Shown here in pieces: positions 47,371 to 57,566 of a stretch of 64,000 nucleotides of DNA (position 1 is the first letter of the stretch; the number at the start of each line of letters is the position of its first letter). The notes under the pieces were generated by a model that made no database searches, was not told the origin of the DNA, and worked only from the letters and a program-made list of their open reading frames with translations. The position numbers and the translations under genes are program-made. Source of the DNA: Parietaria judaica (lineage: Eukaryota; Streptophyta; Magnoliopsida; Rosales; Urticaceae). The stretch covers positions 6,876,001-6,940,000 of the forward strand of contig OX940864.1 of the NCBI GenBank assembly GCA_954871525.1, in the 5' to 3' direction.

Positions 47371-49275
47371 ATGAAGGCCATGCCCTTTCCCTTTGAGGAG
47401 TTTCAAGGGAAGGGCTTTCCTCTGCATTTCTCCTCTTCGTCTTCGTCTTCCTCAGATTCGCCCCAGCACAGGTGGAGCCGCACGGTAACTACCGTGGACG
47501 CCCCCAAAGAGGGGAACTGCTATGTGGGCTCTGAGCCCACCTCCGTCCTCGACGCCCGAAGAAGCCCCAGCCCTCACTCATCCTCCGACACCGTGGCGGC
47601 CTCCGCGGCTGCAGCCGTCTCCGACAGCACCAACCCGTCCCCGCCTCCGGCCCCGGAGGAGGACCAATTGTACCAGAAATGCGGGTGGGAGAGCGAGCAG
47701 TCCATTCTCAGGCTGATGATGACCGAGGCTGACGACGAAGACCCCTCTCTCGCCATTAACAAGCTCCTCCAGCAGACCGGCTCTGCTCCGGGCATGGAAT
47801 TCAATACCGGATTCGGAGTTGTCGACGACGAGGACCCCGTCGGGTACGGCTCTTTCGACGAATTCAATACCCAGATGTTTCCTTCGCTCTCTCCGGTAAT
47901 GTTCCAACCGAATCAGTTGGTGGAGAATTCAGAACCCAAGCCTCAGAGCTTCACCCCCCAGATGGTGATGATGAACCAGAGCCAACACCAGTTCGTCCAG
48001 AACCCGGGTTTCGTCGTCGCCCCGCCGCTGGCGTTTCCCCAGCAGCAGCAGGCCAAGAGGCTCAACACCGGGGACGTGTCGAATTTCCATGTCCAGAAGG
48101 CTCAGTTCGAACAGCAGCAGCAGTTCCACGCGCTCGCGCAGCAGAGGCCCAACGTAGCGCCGATGAAGCCGAAGAGCGGCATCGGCGACCAGCTCTCAAA
48201 GGCGGCGGAGCTGATCGAAACCGGAAACCCGGAACTCGCGCAAGGGATATTGGCGCGGCTCAATCACCAGCTCTCCCCGCTCGGGACCCCTCTCCAGAGG
48301 GCGGCCTTCTACTTCAAGGAGGCCCTGCAGTTACTCGCCGGTAATGGCAACTCGACGTTCCCCTTGTCGCCGTTCAATCTCATTTTGAAGATCGGGGCGT
48401 ACAAGACCTTCTCGGAGATCTCGCCAGTGCTGCAGTTTGCTAATTTCACTTCCAATCAAGCCATACTCGAAGCGACGGAAGGGTTCGCCGGAATCCACAT
48501 CGTGGACTTCGACATCGGCTACGGAGGTCAGTGGGCTTCTCTTATGCAAGAACTCGCATTCAGAAACAACAATAACGGCGGAAACGGAAACGGGATGATC
48601 ATCTCTCTCAAGATCACGGCTTTCGCTTCTGCCGAGATGCACAGTGAATTCGAGCTCGGTTTCACTCTAGAGAATCTCAGGCACTTCGCTGCGGAGATCA
48701 ATCTGCCGTTCGACCTCGAGATCATAAGCCTCGAGGCCATAAACTCGGCTTCCCGGCAGATCATTCCTCACTCAGACAACGACGCTATAGTGGTGAACCT
48801 TCCGGTCGGCTCCTTCGCGAGCAACCCCGTGCTGCTTCAACTGGCCCTCCGCTTCGCCAAGCAACTCTCCCCAAAGATCTTGGTCTCGCCAGAGCAAGGT
48901 TGCGACAGATCCGACACTCCATTCCCGGTCCAGATCATCCACGCGCTGAGCTCCTCCGCCGCTCTCATAGAGTCCTTGGACGCGGTCAACATGGTCAACC
49001 TCGAAGCGACGCAGAAGATAGAGCGGTGCCTAATCCAGCCTGGCATCGAGAAGATGGTCCTCGGCCGCCGCGGCCGGGCGCTGCCGCCATGGCAGGCTCT
49101 GTTCTCCGGCGCGGGGTTCTCGCCCTTCGGGTTCAGCAACTTCGCCGCGTCCCAGGCCGAGTGTCTGGTGCAGAGGACGCCGGTTAGAGGCTTCCACGTG
49201 GAGAAGCGGCACTCGTCGCTCGTCCTCTGCTGGCAGCGCAAAGAGCTCGCCTCGGTCTCGGCGTGGCGGTGCTGA
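47371..49275 (+). CDS. HAM: HAM-B: second HAIRY MERISTEM-type GRAS regulator
   Basis: Intronless 634-residue frame, the tandem paralogue of HAM-A. It has the same N-terminus (MKAMPFPFEEFQGKGFPLHF) and the same CGWESEQSILRLMMTE block. The GRAS domain includes IHIVDFDIGYGGQW near residue 374, the block NLPVGSFASNPVLLQLALRF, and the SAW motif at 606-634 ending SAWRC. It differs from HAM-A mainly in the disordered region, being shorter between the acidic patch and the GRAS domain and richer in Gln (FEQQQQFHALAQQRP). The expected role is nuclear, with WUSCHEL-type partners in meristem maintenance, under miR171 control. No break is visible. Its distal promoter appears displaced by the insertion at 29.4-46.9 kb, so its expression may differ from that of HAM-A. 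Confidence 0.95.
   Translation: MKAMPFPFEEFQGKGFPLHFSSSSSSSSDSPQHRWSRTVTTVDAPKEGNCYVGSEPTSVLDARRSPSPHSSSDTVAASAAAAVSDSTNPSPPPAPEEDQLYQKCGWESEQSILRLMMTEADDEDPSLAINKLLQQTGSAPGMEFNTGFGVVDDEDPVGYGSFDEFNTQMFPSLSPVMFQPNQLVENSEPKPQSFTPQMVMMNQSQHQFVQNPGFVVAPPLAFPQQQQAKRLNTGDVSNFHVQKAQFEQQQQFHALAQQRPNVAPMKPKSGIGDQLSKAAELIETGNPELAQGILARLNHQLSPLGTPLQRAAFYFKEALQLLAGNGNSTFPLSPFNLILKIGAYKTFSEISPVLQFANFTSNQAILEATEGFAGIHIVDFDIGYGGQWASLMQELAFRNNNNGGNGNGMIISLKITAFASAEMHSEFELGFTLENLRHFAAEINLPFDLEIISLEAINSASRQIIPHSDNDAIVVNLPVGSFASNPVLLQLALRFAKQLSPKILVSPEQGCDRSDTPFPVQIIHALSSSAALIESLDAVNMVNLEATQKIERCLIQPGIEKMVLGRRGRALPPWQALFSGAGFSPFGFSNFAASQAECLVQRTPVRGFHVEKRHSSLVLCWQRKELASVSAWRC
48246..48266 (+). promoter_or_regulatory. 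miR171 target site in HAM-B mRNA
   Basis: Identical to the 21-base site of HAM-A and an exact complement of canonical miR171. It encodes part of GILARLNHQ at residues 291-299. Confidence 0.92.
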
Positions 49276-49299
49276 TGATCGGAAGCCGACGGCTGAAGA

Positions 49300-50166
49300 A
49301 GTGAAGAAACCATTGTTTTGATATCTTGGTTGCTTCACATTTTTATGTTTCTGAAGATTATTATGGTGTTTATTTTGTTGTAATGTATGCTAATTGTCTG
49401 ATGTCTATGATGTATGTGCTCATAGGCCTTCATTATCATGAAATCATGAAGAGACAAAGCGTTCTTAATTAACTTTCTCATTATTGTTATGGTTTTTGGT
49501 TTATCATTGTTTTGTTGTTCTTCGTCCCCAAAAAAGCTTCTTTTTAGTCGCATGTTTTTCACAAGTGTAATATATATATATAATATAATCATATATATAG
49601 ATGGAAAAACACTTTATATAATAAATAATCATGTTCAAGTAGATTTAAAATGTCTTCGTGTTCTTCCATCTAGTAAGAAGATCGTCTGAACGCCTCTTTT
49701 GAGTAAGTTTCAATCGCTTTACTAGGAGGCCCTCGCCACAAATCACACCAAACTCCAGTGCAAGAAATGGCCTAAGTCCGGGGAATCAAAATTTTCAATA
49801 TTTACGACGAAGAAAATACTTTATTGATATTTAATAACACACATAGCTCTAGCACTATTTATGTTTTACGCGCAAAGCTAGCCTTAAGTTTGTCGGGCCC
49901 TACGTGAAAAGTTATTTTGGGGGACTTATTGAAATTAAAAATAATTAAATATCAATATAAAAATTTATAATATATATGTATGCATCTTGAATTTGATGTC
50001 CCTAAATCCATAGATTTTTTTTTCTTTCCTTTTCATTATAGCCTCTCTCTTCAAGACCAGTCCTGGTTTTACGGGTGAAAGTGCTACATAAGTATTAAAG
50101 TGATTGCAATAATACAAAATGAATAGATTTGCCGTTTATATCCTTTTCGACATATAACTGGTAATA
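49300..50166. other. HAM-B 3' UTR and flank
   Basis: The 3' UTR likely reaches about 49450 (TTATCATGAAATCATGAAGAG), by comparison with HAM-A. Beyond it is AT-rich DNA without a gene. Confidence 0.4.
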
Positions 50167-50409
50167 TTTGAAATCAGTGGCGGAACCAGGAAATACTCTC
50201 GATGGGGGCTAAATTTAAAATTTTGCTAAAAATCATACTTGGAGGGGCTTATATTAAAATTTTAAAGAAAACCGGGGGGGCTTAGTTAAAATTTTATATG
50301 AATTTACACTAAAAAAAATTCAAATTGGGGTATAATAGTACAAAAATAATAATAGAGGGGGGACTCAAGCCCCTGTTGCTAACAAGGTGCTTCCGCCTTT
50401 GTTTGAAAT
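50167..50409. mobile_element. hAT-type MITE with exact 8-bp TSD
   Basis: Spans 50175-50401 (227 bp), starting CAGTGGCGGAACCA and ending TGCTTCCGCCTTTG. TTTGAAAT is duplicated exactly at 50167-50174 and 50402-50409. It contains G-rich runs (GGGGGGCTTAG) and no coding capacity. Confidence 0.88.
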
Positions 50410-50444
50410 TACTTTAATAAATAATACATGTTATGTGCATTTTT

Positions 50445-51941
50445 TGTAACATATAAAAATTGAGCTCATTTTGGCAAAAGTCAAAGCCCATAAACAAAAG
50501 TCAAAGCTCATCACCAAAGCAAAAGACCGGAGGCCAACGAACCAAGACATTGGCGAGGCCTAGAGTCAAAAAGGCAAAAAGGACAAGGCCGACGAGGCGA
50601 CGAGCCGACAAGGCGACGAGGCGACAAGCCGACGAGGCGACAAGCACCCTCGTCATAGCTTGACGAGGGCATAACTTGTAATTATTCCACACGACGAGGA
50701 GATCCGAGACCACGAAGATCTCCGGGAAATCCTCCGGATTCCCCCGAACTCAACATACGGACTCGCGGGCAACCGGAAGACATCAAAGACGAATCAAGAA
50801 GCACCGACGACCCCTTTTGCAGGGCTAGAGGCCTCGACAACCCTCCTGTAGCAAGGGAGAAATTCGCAGGCCCCTGGAGGTGCAATTTCAGGGAATTGGT
50901 TTTCCTATAAATAGGAGCCTTCCCCCTTCATTTCCACACTCACTCACAACTTTCTCCAGAGCTTCTCTCTCTAGCTTTCTCTCTCTAGAAAATCGCCCCT
51001 CACTCCCCCAACAAGAATTGAGAGCTTGCTGGTTGAGGCCCGACTAAAAATAGATCTAGAATAGAGTCCCAGTCTCGACAAGGGAAGTTGTTTGACGAGT
51101 CAACGAAGGAGTCCCTCGCCAGGTGATCAAGCTTGCCAACACCTGCGAGGTCGACAAGGAGCATCCCTTAACAGGTTAGGCGCCCTCGCCAACCTCGACA
51201 AGGTCGACAATGAGCATCCCTCGTCAGGTTAAGGCCCTCGCCACAGTGAGCTCGCCAACACCAACGAGGTCGACGAAGAACACATCACGCCAGTAATACC
51301 CAGCCATCGGGCCAAGGGTCACCCCCGCGCCGCCAACATCGGCACTTCCGACGATTCCAACCACATCGTCATTCAGCCGCCGTTTATAACTAACCCCGAA
51401 CTACGTGGGACCTGATTCTCTTAAACTGAGATACGTAGGCAGCCTCGCCCAACCATAAACGACGGGGCACGGGCCCAATCTACCCTTTTTTGCAGGACCT
51501 CCCTCGCTGTAGGAGCTCGCCAAGGAAGGAGAATCACGAAGAATCATCAAGACCAGCTCGGAGCTTCATCAAGACCGGAATTCGCCTAGACGAGGATATC
51601 GCCAAGACAAGGACTCTGCTCAGACGAGGAGCTTCGCCAAGACAAGGACCCCGCCCGGACTTCGCCACCACAAGGGGAAGTCCGACGAGGAGCTTCGCCG
51701 TGATACGGACTTCGCCCCTAAGAGGGAAGTTCGCCGAGGATCGCCAAGGACAGCCCGGAGACTCATCAAAGACGACGGATTCGCCTCCAGCTTTGACGAT
51801 CATTAGTCAACCCGCGTTGACTCAGCATTCAATTATCCTTGTGTTCAGCGGGTCAATCTCGGGATTGAACCTTGGATCCGATTCTAAGTTAAAGCCATTT
51901 TTACGCATTAACAATACCTATTCTTGTTGTAAATAGTTACA
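50445..51941 (+). repeat. probable solo LTR or LTR-element remnant, about 1.5 kb
   Basis: Likely ends TGTAAC (50445) and GTTACA (51941) are inverted. The flanking pentamers do not match cleanly, so the boundaries are tentative. A strong TATA (CTATAAATAGG) lies near 50905-50915, followed by a CT-rich leader. The first part has GACGAGGCGACAAGCCGACG repeats. The box GAACTACGTGGGACCTGATT ... ATACGTAGGCAGCCTCGC at 51397-51448 is shared, inverted, with the solo LTR at 45564-46501. No gag or pol is seen. Confidence 0.55.
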
Positions 51942-52588
51942 TCGTTCACGGTAAAAAAAACTACAGTTATAACACAAACGGTGTATGTTGATATAATATG
52001 AAAGTTCTAGGAAAATTGATAAAAATTGACAAGTTCACAGGATTATGTGATATATAAAACGTAGGAAAAAAAACTTATATAAAATGATAAATTAACGAGA
52101 CAAATATATATCGATTGATTCAAGAGTAGTAGCGATATTACTCATAATATAATAACAATCATTAATTCTTTTTAGCTATAATACATTGTGAATTAGTATT
52201 ATTATTTTTAATAATTTAACCCTTAGATTATCGCAAGAATAAAAAAAAATCCAAAATCACTATAATTTCAAATCATATTATTTTTTTGATTTATAATTTA
52301 ATGCTTTAGTTTGTACTTGTCTTAATTTACAACTTCTAACCCTTTTAAGTCACTTGGTATTTGGGACTTTTGCCATTGTTCCCGGCAAGGACATAGTGAG
52401 TCTGTTTTAGATTCATTACAACTAAGTAACTAACAAGTCATGACATGTTCATATTTATTAGTAGTTTGACAATCTCCATTACGTAATTTAAATATTAAAT
52501 ATATATTACTTCTTAGATGTTAATAATTGTCAACAAGCATTTAGACTCAATCATTTGTGCTTTAAGAGAAAAATATATATAATAATAA
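51942..52588. other. AT-rich intergenic DNA
   Basis: No gene or repeat recognised. Confidence 0.4.
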
Positions 52589-53057
52589 GGGTTAATGACG
52601 GCAAAAATACTCAAAGTTTGGTCAAAGAACCCCTCGTGTACCCAAAGTTTAAAAGTGGTGGCAAAAATACCCAAAGTCGCATTTAGGGAGTTGACCACTC
52701 CATTCTCGTAACGCCGTTAACTTACCGGTTAACTCTGGCCACGTGGACAAATTTGTTTTGTTAAGTGTAATCATTAGGGGTTCAATTAGTTGTATTAAAT
52801 AGTGTTTATTAGGGGTTTAATTCGTTGTTTTGTCGTAAACAAGGCTGATTTGGGCTCATCCATGTGGCAAAAATTGTTATGTCAGCAACCCACGTTTGTC
52901 CGCGTGGCCATAGTTAACGGGTAAGTTAACGGCGTTACGAGAATGGACTGGTCAACTCCCCAAATGCGACTTTGGGTATTTTTACCACCACTTTTAAACT
53001 TTGGGTACACGAGGGGTTCTTTGACCAAACTTTGGGTATTTTTACCGTCATTAACCC
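52589..53057. mobile_element. MULE-like inverted-repeat element with about 165-bp TIRs
   Basis: Begins GGGTTAATGACGGCAAAAAT and ends with the inverted form ATTTTTACCGTCATTAACCC. The arms match over about 165 bp. The start resembles that of the 5467-6576 element. A 3-bp TAA flanks both sides. The nine flanking bases match at 6 of 9 positions, so a degraded 9-bp duplication and a 3-bp Harbinger-type one are both possible. Confidence 0.7.
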
Positions 53058-53089
53058 TAATGCTCATAATTATTAGTTAAACTCATTAA

Positions 53090-53169
53090 ATTCCTCAGAT
53101 AGTTTCACTTCTGGATTCTCCAAGATAGGATGTTGGCCTAAATTCCCTCTTGATGCATGCACTTCCGTA
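53090..53169. promoter_or_regulatory. conserved non-coding block downstream of HAM-B
   Basis: Counterpart of 18597-18673, containing ATGTTGGCCTAAATTCCCTC and CATGCACTTCCG. It lies 3.8 kb beyond the HAM-B stop and 4 kb beyond that of HAM-A. Confidence 0.55.
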
Positions 53170-54116
53170 ACTTCAAAATGCTATAAAAATAAAATTAATA
53201 TAAAATAATCTTTGTTTGATGTCAATTGTCAATTATGGAGATATTATTATAGTACATTTAAAGGGTTTCTTCTTCTTCTTCTAATCTCATACTATAAACT
53301 TTATCCTAATTGGTATAAATATAATCCTTGCATTTTGTCCCCTTAATTATGTTAATTTTTTTTTCTTTCATACTTTGATTTGTTGCAAAAAATCTCTTTT
53401 CTTTTTTAAAATTAAAATTCTATTAGTTTCTATGACGAAAAAATTATAATATTTGAGTTTGAAATTATTATTGATAATTTTACAGGCCATAATTGTATAA
53501 TGTTCAATTAGAAAAAGAAATTATACAATAAATCAAATGTATTGGGAGAAAATGCAACAAAAGTGTAAAGATTAAGAGGGAAATTCAACAATTGCTCTAA
53601 ACTTTATTATATAATTTATATCTTAGGTAGACATGAGTTATCATGCTAGTTATGAATGTTGAAGTATAGGATGACCATAGAGATAAATTATAAAATTTAA
53701 TTTGAGTAATAATTTGTATTTATTTAATCCACCACCTTAAGAAAATCACGTGGGTGTTGTACCATAGGTAGACATGATTAATATTTATTTAGTCCACCAC
53801 CACATGATTAGGGGTTATTAAAGGCACTTTCTTTTCTATCACCTTGGGAACTCCTCATTTATTTTAACTAATGTGTCCCTCTTTTTTAGTGACATCATCG
53901 TAATATTTAATAAATTAAAGCCATGTTGTAAAATAATTTTAATATTGCTTGGACTTAGTTTAAGACTTTAAGTTAATAATTACAATTTGATTTAAATTAT
54001 TATCTCCTATATTAATGTTTAATTAAGGTACCCAAACAGGGCCGCTTCATGGACAATGGATGTTGTTATAGATAATAGCCGACAATCGGGACGAGAAAGG
54101 GAGGCCGAGCTCGCTG

Positions 54117-54174
<58 letters not shown>
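54117..54174. repeat. AT dinucleotide microsatellite
   Basis: About 29 uninterrupted AT units, just beyond the last block shared with the HAM-A flank. Confidence 0.9.
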
Positions 54175-54177
<3 letters not shown>

Positions 54178-54844
54178 GTGCGGCATTTTATTAATATTCG
54201 ACCGGTTTGCGTGTTTGTAAAACTAATCGAATATGTTATTTTTGCTGCAAATAACACTTTGAATTTGATCTACAATGTGGTATAACATGTAAGCACCACA
54301 ATTGTGATGTCTATCGTTTTGTTTCAACAAAAATGTAACATTATATACTTTCAATGCAAAATAAATGTATAAAATGGATAAATTATAGATATTTTCGGTG
54401 TAACAGTACTCTGAACTTTATCCGATTGAGGTAGCAAAAGTCTAAAAGTAAATAAAAATAGCGATAAAATTATCTAAAGTTAACTAATATAAAATGACAC
54501 ATTTTTCATTCAATATTTTGACGGATGTTGGTCAATTTTTTTAGCATATAGTGATATTAAATCATATCTAAGATACACATTTATGTGTTTATCCAACTAT
54601 CTAGAACAATTCTCTCATTTGAATTTGATAGAAAAAAGTTTTGAAAAATATATCATTTAAATTAGGCCTGTAAATAAAACCTGCAAATGCGGGTTTTTAA
54701 CCGAAACCGGACCGAATTCGGTTTTAAAAAACCGAAACGAATTAAAACCGGGTTGAACCAAAACCGAATTTTAAAAAAACCGTAACCGAATTAAACCGGT
54801 TCCGGGTTTTGAGTTATAAAACCCGAAACCCGGTTAGTAGGTTA

Positions 54845-55061
54845 TATTAAGAATATAAAGTGAATCATAAATTGAGTTCACACTAAGATAAGGAAGCCAT
54901 GTTATGTTGCCTACATATAAAGGCTCTCTTGTATTCATTTGAACACAACAATTCAGAATCATTCTGATTCTTTACAATCAATAAGATTTCAGATGTTCAT
55001 TCCTGATTTCTATCTCTATCTTTTCTATTTTACTTTATCGTTATGTTTCAAGAACTTAATA
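54845..55061 (+). repeat. 5' LTR of the gene-capturing element
   Basis: 217 bp, differing from the 3' LTR at about two sites (AAGGAAG/AAAGAAG and CCTACAT/CCTATAT). TATAAAGGC near 54919 may serve as its TATA region. Confidence 0.92.
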
Positions 55062-56247
55062 TGGTATCAGAGCAATGCTTCCGCCATTGTCGTCTCTGAG
55101 CTTCGATCTTCGATCTCTGGTTCTCTTCCATTCCATCTTCTTTTTTTTGAGCATCCCAGATCCGGCCAATCTTGGATGGTTTGGAGAACGGGAGTGAAGA
55201 GGCATGTCAAGCGGTCGGGAAAGAAAGCTTTAGCCATTGAAGCGCTGGGTCTGAGCTTCGTCAACTCTGTGTTCCGCCATTAGAGCTCTGCATCAGCTTT
55301 CATCATCTTCTTCCTTCCTGCCTGGACGATTGGCTGGTCTCTTCTTCGAATTCATAGAAGGAAGCTCATCAGATCACGGCCAGGATATCAGGGAAGCGTC
55401 ATATCGGGTTTGTTTTTCAAAACCTGATTCTTTCTTCTTCTTGACTTCTGCAACTTTTTCCGATTTCGATGATGAACATGGAATCGCAAGTTGTGAGCAA
55501 GAACGCAGCGAATCATGCGATTATTCAAGATCGCCGATCGACTCTCACTCCGATCATCAAGGAGTTGTTTATTGGTTTTCTGGTTTTTTCACCGGAGACA
55601 ACCACTCTCTTCCTGTTCATCTTCTGGGTTCATCATCCATTTCATTCCGACATGGATGAGCAGAAGGAGCGGGTCAGATTCCGCCATTAAAGCTTGTGTC
55701 AGAGCTCGCTCTCAATCATCGTTGATCATAGTCCGAGCTCAAGGTTTTTCCAGCCATTGGCTCAGATCAGCGTCATCTTTTTCACCCATTATCAAAACAG
55801 GAATCTGAGAATCAAGTATGGTCCTTGTTTTCTCAGGTTCTTGCCGGCGTTAATTATAAATCCCCAAATTTTGGGGTTTACGATAATCGAAACTCGACCC
55901 CGATTGAGATCCGATTGCATGTAATGCTTTGTCCTGCGAAGATCGGAGTTTGAATTCGTCTCCATTGGAGATGGGTCACAGCTGGTACGAACCGTCACCG
56001 AGCAGAATCTCGATGAGTGCCTGGTTAGGGTTTCAAAGATCCACAGGTGTTCTCGTGGGTGGAAATCACACCTCGTCCATGTTTTGCACTCGATAATCCC
56101 TCTCTGTAGTTTCTGGATTTGAGCAAATTCGGTTTGGAATCTTACGATTAGTATAGAAGTGGGAAACAATCGGATCTTTTGATCAATCGAATCGATCGTT
56201 ACGACGTGTTTCAGAGTGAGATAGTTGGGGGAGAAAGAGAGGTGGTG

Positions 56248-56841
56248 ATGGATTCGAAGGCTGCAAACGTGAGGCTTCAGATCCTCAACAGATCGGCGGC
56301 GAGGCGTGCGCGTGCTTTCTTGATCGCCACGGCGTTGTCGGTAATCCCGTTGGTGCACATTCTGTTCGGTCCGTACCTGAAAATGCTGGCTCCCGTTGCC
56401 TCCGGTGGCTGCGCCATGCATCTCGGCCAGTCGGCTTCCAACTTCACGCCGAGCTGGTACGTTTTCCAGGGACGCCATTTGAACTCCATTTGGAGCTCGA
56501 TCGAGCCGACACAGTGCAGGGAATATGGGATACTCACCGACGCTGTTGTCGGAGAGCTTGTGAGTAAGCAGTTGCTGAGCCCTGAAGGCGCCAGAGCTCT
56601 CTGCATCGGAGAAGGCTCGGTTGTGGCTGCAAAGACGCTGCGAGATTTGGGATTCTCGTACTCTGTTGATCTCCACAAGCAGAAGCTATTCTCGCTCAAG
56701 CGCAAGCAGTTCCTCGCGGTGATTAATCACAAGGAGGGATCTTTTGATTTCGTGCTCACCAGAGATTTGGACATGGTTCCCGTCCCGGTGATCAATCACA
56801 ACGATTGGTTTCCCTCCAATTACCCGATCGATCGCGAGTGA
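56248..56841 (+). pseudogene. captured N-terminal part of a plant SAM-dependent methyltransferase-like protein
   Basis: A 197-codon frame beginning MDSKAANVRLQILNRSAARR. It contains a hydrophobic, probably membrane-anchoring segment at residues 22-43 and a SAM-binding motif-I-like ALCIGEGSVVAAKTLRDLGF at 117-136, followed by SLKRKQF and DFVLTRDLDMVPVP. This matches plant methyltransferase-like proteins with a single N-terminal anchor. The similarity stops near residue 180, before the rest of the catalytic fold, and the frame then runs through foreign sequence to a stop. About 280 bases before the ATG look like a native 5' leader, so the capture seems to include the parent gene's start. It could be transcribed from the LTR. 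Activity is unlikely. Confidence 0.75.
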
Positions 56842-57095
56842 CGTGTACTTTCCGTGCCTTCTCACATTCTGGAAGAATCAGAAGACCCCGCAGTGCTCTA
56901 GTTTCAGTTTTCCGTTGAAGACGTGGTACAGGATTCCGTTCACGTTCTTGCCTAAGTGGGCGTTTTGGTTGGTCGGTTCTTCGATGGGCTGGTTTGCTTT
57001 TCCGGGCTCGACAGGCTGACGTTCAAAACGTTGGTATGTAATCCTCTCACGCAGAATTGGAGGACGCTTCCAAACATGCATTACAATCAGCAGCG
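56790..57095 (+). pseudogene. captured fragment of an F-box/kelch-type protein, frameshifted
   Basis: Directly after the methyltransferase piece, another frame reads [20 protein letters not shown], then [20 protein letters not shown], and, after a one-base loss near 56983, [20 protein letters not shown] followed by [17 protein letters not shown]. This is the repeat region of plant F-box/kelch proteins as I know them. The F-box itself is absent. The fragment belongs to a different parent gene from the preceding piece, and the join lies near 56790-56840. Confidence 0.7.
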
Positions 57096-57349
57096 ACACA
57101 TTTATTTGAGTTATTTGAGTTCGAAGATCTCTGCTCGTCAAAGATGGCGTATTGTGACTCCAGTCATACAATAGCCAGGTAGGGCTAGTCCCAGAGACAC
57201 ATTTTTGACACTAAGATGGAGTATAATCAGTCATTTTTCTTCAATTCTTCGTCATGAGTTCGAAGAAGATCCTGCCTACATTCAGCATGCCTTTTATGTC
57301 CAAGATGTACCTCTTCAAGCGTCTTTGACCGGTCCATCTTGAGGGGGTG

Positions 57350-57566
57350 TATTAAGAATATAAAGTGAATCATAAATTGAGTTCACACTAAGATAAAGAA
57401 GCCATGTTATGTTGCCTATATATAAAGGCTCTCTTGTATTCATTTGAACACAACAATTCAGAATCATTCTGATTCTTTACAATCAATAAGATTTCAGATG
57501 TTCATTCCTGATTTCTATCTCTATCTTTTCTATTTTACTTTATCGTTATGTTTCAAGAACTTAATA
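57350..57566 (+). repeat. 3' LTR of the gene-capturing element
   Basis: 217 bp, preceded by the purine tract GAGGGGGTG and followed by the target duplication GGTTA. Confidence 0.92.

Larger units (their letters stand above)
53058..54654. other. distal 3' flank of HAM-B
   Basis: No gene. It holds conserved counterparts of blocks beyond HAM-A at 53090-53169, about 53629-53690, about 53745-53770 and 54041-54065. A long AT dinucleotide run covers about 54117-54174. Confidence 0.5.

Noticed and set aside
56179..56247. Upstream extension of the methyltransferase fragment to the ATG at 56179
   Set aside because: The residues before MDSKAANV do not resemble the family, and the family's N-terminus fits the ATG at 56248.
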